Source: Anseranas semipalmata (taxonomy: Eukaryota > Chordata > Aves > Anseriformes > Anseranatidae). From it: a DNA stretch of 64,000 bases. The notes under the pieces are model-generated. The model saw nothing but the letters and a program-made list of their open reading frames with translations, had not been told where the DNA came from and searched no databases. Made by a program: the position numbers and the translations under genes. This document shows positions 11,894 to 22,228 of this stretch, in pieces. How positions within the stretch are numbered: position 1 is the first letter of the stretch; the number at the start of each line of letters is the position of its first letter. Where the stretch lies: the NCBI GenBank assembly GCA_013399115.1, contig VXAA01006535.1, positions 158,852-222,851 of the forward strand, written 5' to 3'.

Positions 11894-11960
11894 ATTATAT
11901 AATATAATGTTATATAATATATAATTTAATATATATATATTACAATGTATATAATATGAT
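11894..11960. repeat. AT-dinucleotide-rich tract
   Basis: About 65 bp made almost wholly of TATA/ATAT and ATAATATA words, including a pure (AT)n core near 11930-11940. It is a low-melting, cruciform-prone simple sequence. Confidence 0.85.
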
Positions 11961-12779
11961 AGAATGCATAAAAACATGGGGAGAGGACTTTGGATAAACC
12001 TGCATCCTTTATAAAGTACACTGTCATTTAAATCTTGCTCATTGAGAAAATGATGTTTATGTTATGATACTCTGAGATTTCCTACCCTAATCATGGAAAC
12101 ACAGGAAAAAACACATAAAGAAGAAACACAAGGGGGCAGAACCTTTTTAAATTGCTCTGGCATGTGTTCAGGAATAGTTACCCTTTCAGTATTGAAACTG
12201 AGGGCTCTCAAGAAAATTTCATAATCTGCCTCCTGGATGCTAACACCCGCAACCAAGCTAGGTTAGGCATACACAGAGGAGCCTTCACAAGAGCAGTTGC
12301 TCTCTGGCCAGTTACTCCCATTATGCCTGAAATCATGGACGCGTTTTCCTCCTCCCACAGGCACTCTGACATTGTTGAAAATATTCATTTAGCCCAGTTG
12401 CTGATGATAGTTTTCCCTGACTAGTTGCTGTGGACCAGTAGGTCTGTCTCATAATTAACAGTTTTTGCTCTTTCACACTCAGAAGTAGCAAGCTAATTGG
12501 GGAAATGTGTTAAAGTGTTCCCATTATGTTGAGTCTGTTATGACTGGTCCATGACGACTTTACGCTTCTGTTTTGAGCTGTGCATTGGAGCTCCAGAGGA
12601 CTCTGTGGGTCGCCTGACACCCAATGATGGATGTTGCCCATCCTGGACAGCGAGGCAGAGTGCTGCTTTTATTTGCAGCTAGCCTTCCTAAAACAATAGC
12701 CCATCCATTGTTCGGGGGGATTGCAGCTTGTGTACAAACAGGATGGCACGACAGCGAGAGGCCAAAGGGACAGCCTGCT
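11961..12779. other. Non-coding stretch before old CR1
   Basis: No recognisable gene. The 90-codon plus frame at 12152-12424 and the minus frame opposite it have no family resemblance. The bases just before 12780 may include more of the 5' side of the CR1 fragment that follows, but I could not align them confidently. Confidence 0.6.
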
Positions 12780-13095
12780 CTCTATAAGTTCATCAGGGGT
12801 GGTAAACACAAGAGAGGGAGAGAAGCTATTTAAGCTACAGAACAATGTTGGCACAAGAACAAATGGGTCTGAATTGTCCATGAATAAATGTGAGCTGGAA
12901 ATTAGAAGAATATTTCTAACCCTCAGCACAGTGAGGCTTGGGAACAGCCTTCCCATTGGGGGCAAGAAACCTAACTGGGTTGAAGATGGAACTTGATAAA
13001 TTTATGAAAAGGATTATATGTTGTGGTTGCCTAAGACAGCAGGGGACTGGACACAATGACGCAGGATGCAGTTTCCAGGCCTGTGTTCTTCACAG
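12780..13095 (+). mobile_element. Old CR1-family LINE 3' end
   Basis: The order of words matches the 3' part of old CR1 elements found in birds, crocodilians and turtles. It opens with TATAAGTTCATCAGGGGT and AAACACAAGAGAGGGAGAGA (a frame reads YKFIRGGKHKRGREAI). Next come AACAATGTTGGCACAAGAAC, CTGGAAATTAGAAGAA, GGAACAGCCTTCCCATTGG, a CTTGATAAATTTATG block, and a degenerate end that reads like the GGACT.GA.GA..CAGGA..CCTTCCAG.CCT.TGTTCTT terminal motif. Reading frames are broken and divergence looks like roughly a fifth to a quarter of sites by eye, much older than the copy at 35.6 kb. This is an inactive, 5'-truncated copy, and the subfamily is not assigned. Confidence 0.8.
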
Positions 13096-13099
13096 CAAA

Positions 13100-15650
13100 A
13101 ACAACAATTACTCTTTCATATGTGTGTTTTTCAGGCCTTCTTTTCCAGTCCAGGGCTGCACTTCTATTCATAACTGTGTTGGAGGAATTTAGGTTCAAAC
13201 GTTGGCTCAACCTGGCAGCTCGCTTGCTGTGTTGTGACCATGCTGAACTGCCTTCTGGGAATGAAATTCAGCCTCAATTTTGTGGGAAATTATATTATTT
13301 GTTGCAACTGGAAAATGACAGAGCCTTAATTTTTACAGTGCTCTTACTGATGCAGAGACTGCTATGCAATTTGGCACAGCATGTCATTTCTCATCAAGAA
13401 AAGCCTGAGACTGGAATAATAAGGAAGTTCCAAATCAGGGTGAAGGTGCATTGGCAAAATTGTTTTGGGAAGCTTAAAAAGCTTGTCACACCCTGTATAC
13501 CTGGAGGATGTGATAAAAATAGTTGTTCATGCTCAGAAATTGAAATTGTTGTATAGCAATGTCGAAGGCTTCTGTGTTAACTGAAACTTCATTTTTAATT
13601 CATTATTTTTAAAATATTGTTTAAGAAACAGTACTTGACATTAAGATTTCTGTGTAATGTATGTGAAACAATCATAATGTTTTTGCAGTAGGAAACAATG
13701 GTGATATCATTTCAATATCTCTATTATTTTGTTTCAGGAAATGCAGTTATCACATTGTTTTAGTGCTAACTCATGGGCTAGGGACAGCAAAGACACTTCC
13801 TTAATCCTATCAGACTTCCTCCAAATTACAGCTATGGTCCATACAGTCAAAGACACAGTACCTGAATGTCAGGAATTGCGTAACATGACATTCCTATAAA
13901 CACTTGAGCTACTAGGGGGAGATTCGATTCACGCAGAAGGAAGATGATCACTCTTTAGAGGAACTTCCCATTATACGTTTGTTATTGTCTGAACAAACTA
14001 CTTACAACTCCAAAAGGGTCACTTCAATCTCCTTAGGCGAGAGCTGTTCTTCTAAACTCCCACAGCATTCAGCAGCTGTAGCTGGCTTCAGATCTATTTT
14101 TCATGGTCCCACTCTGGACATGAATCACGAACAATATTTCAACAATAGCAGAGGTCTCTCTCTTTCTGGTGACTTCCCCTGTGTGTAATGCAGTACAGCA
14201 AACCCATGTCACATATGGTACCTTATTAACCATTTTAGAAATCTGAGACAATTGTGTACCGTAGTTATCCATCATCCTCTCATTGAGCTGTGTTTGATGT
14301 TGGTTTCTTGGCTGGTATCTGTGATCTCTGTTTTGGAAAGTCTATAAAAGCTTGATGAAAAAGTTGGAAGGTGGTTGGTCATACTTCTCTGTCTGCCAGT
14401 TGTACTATTCATAAATTAGGGATAATGATATTTACCTCCTTTGTAAAGTACTTAGAGGTGCAGTAAATGAGAGATTGTGATTAGTTGCTACTTTATGTTA
14501 TAAATATAACTGGCTGTTTCAGAGCTGCATTAACTTGAATCTGGAATTCTATAAAATTTTATTAAATCAAGAAGGCGGGTAATCATTTTACAAACACTAT
14601 CTTCTACAAGTCTATACTCGCTCTTTACACAGATGAATTCCAGATGCTTCTCCAAAAGAGCTTCATTGTGCTTTATCTCACAGAACCTGGTATTTAAAAC
14701 ACCAAAGAAAAAATGACTTCCAAGTACTGAGGGCAAAGCGAGTAAAGATATCTGTTGGATAGTGGCAGTCTATAGGCATTATTTCCAAAGGAAGTGTCTC
14801 AAAAAGTGATGGACTGCACCAGAACTCTCAACAGTTTTTGTGTGGAAGGCTAATCAAAAACAGCAGTAGTGATAGCCAGAGAAAAGTCATAATATGTCAC
14901 AAGCTGGTTTGTGCATTAGGAAATAATTCACCAAAGAATCATCCTACTAGGAATGCATATTTTACACCAGGAAGATAGCAGCAAGGTAAGTTGCAATATA
15001 CATAGGATTGCAATATCACCAATAGTTTTGTATCACTAATTTCCATACCAAAGCGTGAAGTAGTCTCTCATGATGTTCGGAAACAATCATTTAAAAGTTC
15101 TGGACAAAACCTTTCTGATTGGCTCAGTGGTGTTGTGCAAGGTGGGTAGTTAGATCTGTGCATTTCAAAATGATTTTTCTATAAAACCACCACTCAGTTA
15201 CTGTTATTGTATTTATATTTGGGTGGGTTTCTGCTTGCAGGCTGCCTGCAGTTATTGCATCCATCACTCACAGGCCACGAAAGCATCAGACATTATATGA
15301 TGAGAGTAACATTACCGGTTTCAGTAAGACAATGCAGTCATACCTGCTGGCACTAACGCCTTCATCAGCTTTTGCACAATGATGTACTCCTCAACTGTTA
15401 CAAAAAACATACCAATGAAGCACGAACATAGGACTTACCATAGCAAATTGGCTCAGCGATGCATCAAGTACAAGATGGACACTTTGGCAGAAACACAAGA
15501 TTACCCTAGGAATTCAGAAAAAGACAAGGTTTGATCCTCCTCTTGTTGGAGTCAGTGGTGAAGTGTTATGTAACAGCTAAACTATAATTCACCTTGTGAA
15601 CTGTGCAATGTCAGAGTGGGATGTGTGAGTGGTGTCATAAAATCATCCAG
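13100..15650. other. Non-coding stretch; contains longest frame of window, not a gene
   Basis: The longest open frame of the window (166 codons, 13056-13556 plus) starts inside the old CR1 and continues into unrelated sequence. It shows no domain, repeat or membrane-protein pattern I can recognise and its composition is that of bulk DNA, so I treat it as chance. Apart from the SINE-like remnant near 14.4 kb the rest is AT-rich single-copy-looking DNA. Confidence 0.6.
14412..14505 (-). mobile_element. Ancient SINE/L2-tail remnant (MIR/CORE-SINE-like)
   Basis: Read on the plus strand, GGGATAATGATATTTACCTCC is followed by TTTGTAAAGTACTTAGAGGT and, about 45 bp on, by a TGCTACTTTATGTTATAA block. 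This is the antisense order of the old amniote CORE-SINE tail (ATAATGATACTTACCT, TTTGTAAAGTGCTTTGAGAT, GCTATATAAG). It is heavily diverged. The orientation is inferred from the order of the blocks. This is a fossil insertion with no coding capacity. Confidence 0.6.
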
Positions 15651-15660
15651 CTGTTTTTTT

Positions 15661-15706
15661 GTTTTGTTTTGTTTTGTTTTGCTTGTTTTGTTTTGTTTTG
15701 TTTTTT
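15661..15706. repeat. (GTTTT)n microsatellite
   Basis: About nine GTTTT units with one GCTTG interruption, preceded by a T run. A short frame of F/C/L residues through it is a repeat artefact. Confidence 0.95.
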
Positions 15707-15982
15707 ACTTTAGCAATAGTATTTAAATCTCTGCCCTCCAGCAGCAATAAATTGCAGAGGACGCAGTGGACATATTTTGGTTGGTTGAACCAAAGCTTCT
15801 TTTACTATTTTTTCTTTACTCATCAACATCCTGTATTTATTAGTAAGGACACTGCCTGGTGACAGATCTCAGCTGCAGATTTCTTGAGGTGATACTGTTG
15901 CTTGTTTTCAAAACAGCAAGCGAACAGACAAGAGAACAAATGCTTTCCCTGTACTTTGAACCCTGCCACTCCCCCCCGCAAC

Positions 15983-16010
15983 AAATAAATAAATAAATAA
16001 ATAAATAAAT
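15983..16010. repeat. (AAAT)7 microsatellite
   Basis: Seven perfect AAAT units. The opposite strand reads ATTT and produces the F-I-Y-L run of a spurious minus-strand frame. Confidence 0.95.
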
Positions 16011-19000
16011 TCACAGTAGCATTGTTTCTATCTGTGTGTCTGCTAAGCAGAAGCAGCATACCCTTTAATACAGCTTAACAGTTGTCACTTGGCTGATAAT
16101 TTGCATTCTTAATGTTTCGACTTGCAGTCATCATCGTTGAGCTGGCCCTTCACAATCTTAGGGCACTGATGTGATTTGAAGTATTTAACCTCTTGGATCA
16201 AGGGAACTGAAGCTCTGAATTTAAAACAGGAAAACAGAGCTTTGCTAAGCAGAATGGCGGTGCACGCTACTGAAGTATTTGTATTAAGTGCTAGTTTCCT
16301 CCTATTAAAGAGGCACACTGGGAATGGCTTTCTCAGCTGGAAGTATTGTTGTGTGTATGTAGCACACATACATCCCCAGGGAGAGAAGCTACGTATTATT
16401 TACTTCAAGTTTTACAGTCAAATTTGCTCATTGTAGATTTGGAAGCTGCTCCCAGCCTCAGAGCCACCACACAGCGGGATAACGCCACTGATTGGAGCAG
16501 AGTGGCGTCGGAGCAGGATTTTGTCTGGGGGAGCTCACCTCTGCGCCTGGGGTCCCATACACCTCACAGAGCGGAGGCAAATAGTGTGCCTCCTTCCCAA
16601 AATGCCTCCCCCTTTCAGAGTAGTGTTACATTCAAATATATTTTTTATGACTCTCCTATTTAGGATAAAATATTATGGTTGAGATTAACACATAGGGGAT
16701 ACATTTGCATGCACAGTAAGGTACCGTATGAAATACTGTACACATTGTCATTAGATGAAATGGTGGGTGTTTTTTTCAAAAAAGTTGCATATGGGAAGGG
16801 TGTTTGAGCATCATCCTAACAGAGACCCACAAATCATTTTAACCTTGGCAGGATGGCGTCAGCTGGTATTGCTCCCTGTCATGGTGATAGCACGGCACAG
16901 AAGGAGATGCCTTGCCTGTCCCTGCTGCACCTGTCCTGTAAGGCTCTGCTGACCCATGCTGACCACCCCCTGAGCAGCTTGGGATTTTTCCCCCTCAGCG
17001 AGTGCCAGGTCCTGGGCCAGGTGCTGCTGGAGGAGGCACTGCAGTGCTGGGGAAGCTCATGCTGCAGCTGTACATTCAAAAAAACTCGCAGGTTTTATAG
17101 CAGCATCAAAGCCTAGAGGCTGCCCTGATTGCTGTGCAGGTTTATCTATGCTTTGCCTGCTTTACTGAAGAGCTCTGGCAGTCCCAGCTTGCTTCAGCGC
17201 ACACCAGGCAAGGGCAGCAGGCGCAGGGCTCTCCCTCATTGCTGGGGGAGCCCCTTGTAGCAGCTAGAAAAATGCCGAATAAATCTTTCACCACTGGTGG
17301 GATTTCCCCATGGCATACGAATATTTGAAGATCACCCTGACAAAGCCGGAGTGCTGCAGGACCGGACATTCCCAAGAGAGACCTTTCCCTTGGATGAAGT
17401 TTGCTGCTCTGGAGCAATGTTTTCCCCAGGAGGCGATTTCTCCGGACTCCCTTCTGGCTCTTGGCAAGGGTGGAAGTGGTGAGCGCAGTTTTTTGAAGCT
17501 GAATGTTACTAATTATTCCCTCGGTGAAGTACAGCTACAGGTCCCATCTACCTTTTCAGTTTCTAAGTGATTACTCTACAAGACCCAGAAGGCCCGGAGA
17601 AAAGTTTCAATAACCCACTTCAAAAATGGCATGGAAAAGTATTTATTAGTACTCAAATTAGACCTTAAAGTTCAAATTGCACTTTACAGCTTCAAAGAAT
17701 TTGAGAAAGTCCTCACTAACAGACACACCCAGCCTCCTAGATGTGACTCCCACTGTTTAATAAAGAGTGAAAAGGAATAGAGAAGGCTGGCTTTAGCTGG
17801 GGAAGTCAGAGCAAGGTCTACCCCCTGGCAGCCTCTAGCAAAGCCCCCCAAATGTTGGCTTTTGGGGGGAATGTGCATCTTTGCTGCATCTTTTCCCAGC
17901 TGAAAGTCCAGTCTGCATAGCATGCAATTTCAGCAGCCTCTATTACATTTAGTTTAAGCATTGACTGTAGATAGTGTGGGTTTTCTCCACTGCACTTTCC
18001 AAACACATTAACTAGCCCAATTAAAAACTTGTCTTCTTATCCCAGTATGGAAAAGAGGAAAAGGTTTCAGTGAGTTATTTCACGCCATCCATTAAATTAG
18101 TGGAAAGATACTTTAGACCAAGGTCTCCAGTTCTGTATGTATTCTGCTAAGACTCTTCATGACTAGACTTAGGTGGATTTAAGCCTGGACATGGTCCTCA
18201 CCGTATGTCTCCTGACTTCACAGTCCGGAAATAAGTATAAACAAACAAACAAGCAGAGGAGTAGTCCTAACTATGCTTTTTTCAGAAAAACACCACTAAG
18301 TGTCATCTCTGACACAGGACGTTCACAATAATAAGAAGCCCTCAAAATGTCTTATTTTAGACAAAGCAACATTGAGTCATGGCAGAGAGGAAACTGAATG
18401 GTATTTCAAATTCATTTGCACTGAGCGACTTTTACAAAATGTAATCTAAAATGTCAGAGTGTTTTCTTATGGCATAAACACAGAGTACTTGCTGGTATGA
18501 ATTTTCTCATACTGTCCTCTTATATATACTGAAGAGGAAGCCCAAAAGCTGATTTCAGAGCCTCTTTGCTGATGATGCTAACAGCCATAGAAGAGGCATC
18601 ATGCTCTGCAATGGTGGGATAAATATTTGTTTCCTTTCAAATTAGCAACTATCAGACAGGACACCAATTATCCATAAAGTTTGTACTGTTAGTCAGAAGT
18701 GATCTTGTCAGGATTTAAGATGACAGATGAGAAACTTTTGGACACAGACTCAGGATCTCCATCTCTATGCCTCCTGTAATTTCCTGTTTTGCTGTCTATG
18801 ACTAAAGAACTGGAAAAAAATCTGTTTTCCTCTCTGTCTTCTCAATCCAGAATCAAGTGATGGGTTCTTCAAATGACACAAGAGGTGTCTTTTCCTGCTC
18901 TGCACACCCACAGCCTTGACAATTCTGGTCATGTCTTACTGCTGGTGAAGGAAAGTTACCTCTGTGATTAGTTACACTCACGTAATGTAATGTCTAATTG

Positions 19001-19405
19001 CAAGTCCCAGTCCTCCTTTGCATCTCTGAGGGCTTGTTTTGACTCTTAATGTCTCATAAATTATTTTCTCTGTAAGATCATCAGAGAGAGCAAAAGGAAG
19101 AGGGAAAAGTCCCAGATAAGGTGACATAATTGCTTTCTCTGCAGACTGAGCTTTAATAGAGCTGCATAGTCTCAGGCATTACTTAAAACTTGGTATAAGA
19201 GTTCCCACTGTCAACAAAAGGAGAGGAAAAAATTATTACCCGTGAACTTCAATACTCTAAAATAAAGGAAGCTAATAAACTAGCTGACAAGATGGTAAAA
19301 GCCTATTGGCCTTTTTAACGGATCACCAAGAACTTGCTGAAACACCAATTGACAGACATTATATAAAATCTAAAATCATCAAATAAGTGAAGAACAAGTT
19401 AAGAA
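16011..19405. other. Non-coding; GC-richer patch 16.44-17.58 kb
   Basis: Around 16440-16620 and 16850-17480 the sequence is clearly richer in G+C than its surroundings, with scattered CpG. Overlapping 60-91 codon frames on both strands reflect the low stop-codon density, not genes. An AATAAA (17278-17283) lies 25 bases after a GC-rich hairpin (17227-17252). This arrangement can be found near a poly(A) site or in a retroviral LTR, but no LTR ends, primer site or internal sequence are visible. 17.6-19.4 kb is AT-rich and featureless. Confidence 0.5.
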
Positions 19406-19410
19406 TCTAT

Positions 19411-19460
19411 AACACTGAAATCAGCAGAAAAGCCCCATTGACTTAAGTGGAAAGGAAACC
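19411..19460. repeat. Possible old amniote interspersed repeat fragment
   Basis: Contains CCCCATTGACTTAAGTGG preceded by CTGAAATCAGCAGAAAAG. It closely follows the CCATTGACTTCAGTGGG block that recurs in many old reptile and bird repeats. A nearby GGGCCTGATGATAG (about 19646) would suit the same type of element. The assignment is by pattern only and could be chance. Confidence 0.35.
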
Positions 19461-21882
19461 TGGCCATTAAACAGCAACTTGCCACAATCATAATATAAAA
19501 CCTAATTGTGAAATCACAAGACCCCTTACATTTTATTACTCCTGCATTGCTGTCTCCTTCACTGACCCATAGATATGACAATAGAATAGTCTCTATTCCT
19601 AAAGCATCCTTCATTGTTAATGCATTTGATGCAAGTTATCAGACTGGGCCTGATGATAGAATTATGAATTACAGCATTATTATTTTTTGTTCCCACCCAC
19701 CCCCCAGTCTACCTCTTCATCCCAGCCTGGGATCAGCCTGCAAGTGCTACAGGGGCAAAGTGCTCACTGAGGGGAGGGGAGGGAGTGGTTGCTGAGAGGA
19801 GGAGGACCTCCATCTGCACCCTACCACAGAATGAATTAGTAGGAGACTTTTAGTATTAGTGACAGAAATACCCTTTCTAAACTGCTTCTTAGTTTCTTTT
19901 CTGGGTAGCTCTCAGAGAAATCTGCAGGCTTTTTTAAGCAGATGATGGTTAGCTACCTGTTGACTTCATTTCTGGGGATGCGACAGAGCAGAGACGACTC
20001 TCTCAGAAAGGAGAAGAGTCGCTGTGTCACCAACACAAAGTTTTGTAAGGCACCCTTTGAAGAGTGCCTCTTAGTGTGAAGCAAGCCACCTTCATGGTCT
20101 TTGCTGGGGCTGTGCAACGCAGCTTGCAGCAGCCAGAGAGGACCTGCCCTCCTGTGCCACTCACAGACTAGGCTGTTGGAGGTGAGGATGGGGCTTCTGG
20201 CTACAGATCTCACATATCCCTGGGTGCTGTCTGCTCCTCTGAAGTTCACCTTGGCCAACACACAGACCTCATATCTCCTCATCAGAAGGAAGGGGCCATA
20301 CCAGAAAGTTTCCCTCCAGAGAAACACCAGTGGCATCGCAAAAGCTCCAAGGTGAGAAGAGTAGGTCTTTTTGTAGTGTTATTTTATGCAGGTATGTTTT
20401 GTAAAAGTTAGTCCAAGGAAAGAAAAAAGTGATATGAAATGACTTGAAAATTTATTCTGGGGTCAATGTTATTGTTGCTGCTTCTAACATCGGAAGCTAC
20501 TCAGAGAGGAGCTGCCTCTTGTCTAATTTCACGAACAGTAATCTAATATTAAATTTATTATTGCTTATCTTTTCCAATTTCATAATCGCATAATCAGTAG
20601 AAACATAGTCTTTATGCCCCAAACATAAGGATAATGTTCCCATCCCAAAAGACATTATTTACTGATTAACTCTGTTTTCAGTTATATTGAGATAGAGAGA
20701 TGGACAGACACATACATACACACATTTCTGTGTGTTTATTTTATTGTAGTTGTAGTGTTGCAAATCCTATGGAGGGAGGGCGGATCAGTCTGAAGGTAAT
20801 TCTGCCATTACAATCACATACAGAGCAGCGCTGCAGTTTTATCCAGAGTAACTGCATGCTGAGAGTTGTGGCACTTCAGCTATTCTGTTCTTGTTAAATC
20901 TGTTGGGTAGACAAGTTGTCTTGTGAACTATCTTTGCACTTCCCTCAGGTAGATGGCTGTGTCAAAGCATTTTATTTGCCACTGCTTTGCCTTGTGTTGC
21001 AATTTCCCCCATGACAACAGAGAACAAAATGGTTGATGAAGATGAATGAACTGGAATTTTATATGTCTATTTAATGCCCTTCACCCACAAGCAGATGAGA
21101 CTGTTCAAGAAAGAGCAAAGAAGAATAAGGTCACATACAATAGCTAGATCATTTGAAACTGAATATATATTAACAAATCAATGAGCTTGTACATCTAGTA
21201 ATTCCTTGGCAGAAAGAGGTGTCTTACCTCCAATATTGCCCCCATTCCCCTTCAAAAAGTGTTCCCATTAGCACTTACAACACATATTGCAGAGGTGGCT
21301 GGAAAAGCTGGCCCTTTGCATGTGTCCCGCATGCCTGTTTACAAAGTCACTTTTGAGCAGTCAGGAGAGTCTCCATTTGAGAAAGTCCTGTCAAAAATAA
21401 TTTAATAGTAAGAGCTCTCTGCAGTTACTCTTCATGTCACAATTTAACTTGTTTGATCTTGGGGATAAGTCAGGTGCAAGGGATGTTAAATTCATGCACT
21501 GACGTACTTCCATCCTACTTGTAAGCCTGTTGATAATATGGATTTTCCATTGATTATCAGAAATGGGCCATCTGGGACCATTCTTTGTCACCACTTATTC
21601 TGCATTTCAGATGTTCCTGTTTTCCTCCATTTACTCCTGTCATTTCACCTCATCTTCTACTTGTACAGACAGTGAGATAATCATTTACACACATGATCTT
21701 TTATCCTTGCAATCATATTGAATTAGGATGCTCTTTTACTCATGCTCAGGCATATTGAATCAGTCACTCAGTCACCTCATATCATGTTCAGGTGGGCAGC
21801 CAGGCATATTTACCTCCAGACTTCCTCCCAGTCACATTTCCTGACCTGTTCACCTGCACTCATTCATTACTGCTAACCTTTA

Positions 21883-21903
21883 AGCAGCAGCAGCAGCAGC
21901 AGC
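21883..21903. repeat. (AGC)7 trinucleotide repeat
   Basis: Seven perfect AGC/CAG units in non-coding context. No long frame crosses it, so it is not a polyglutamine or polyserine tract. Confidence 0.95.
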
Positions 21904-22200
21904 TCAAGAGAACTTGAATTCATAGAATTAGTTCACAAAAATCTCTTTTGCAGTTATATTTCTCAGACATTCATAAACTACAGGTCGTTTTATTTTTATC
22001 TCTTTGAGGAAACAAACAAAGGGAACATGTTTTTTGGATGCCTCCTGTGCTTGTAACTTGGGAACATTCATGTTCCCATTGAGACCACAGGATTTGTTTT
22101 TTAGTGGCTATTTCTAGCTCTGTGTTAGCTTCCTAGCCAGCACAACTGGGACCGGACGGATTGTGACTCTGAGGATGGGATATAATATGGTTATATATAC

Positions 22201-22228
22201 ATATAAATGTGCTTATGTACATTTATAT
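22201..22228. repeat. Inverted repeat, 10-bp arms, 8-base loop
   Basis: ATATAAATGT is followed by eight bases and its exact reverse complement ACATTTATAT. The arms are almost pure A/T and too short for a microRNA precursor. It is probably a local AT-rich coincidence. Confidence 0.9.

Noticed and set aside
13056..13556. 166-codon frame, the longest in the window
   Set aside because: Begins inside a decayed CR1 3' end and runs into unrelated DNA. No domain, codon bias or splice context supports it.
21883..21903. CAG repeat as a polyglutamine coding tract
   Set aside because: Only seven units, with no long open frame across it.
22201..22228. Hairpin as a microRNA precursor
   Set aside because: Arms of 10 bp and an almost pure A/T stem are far too short and weak for a microRNA precursor.
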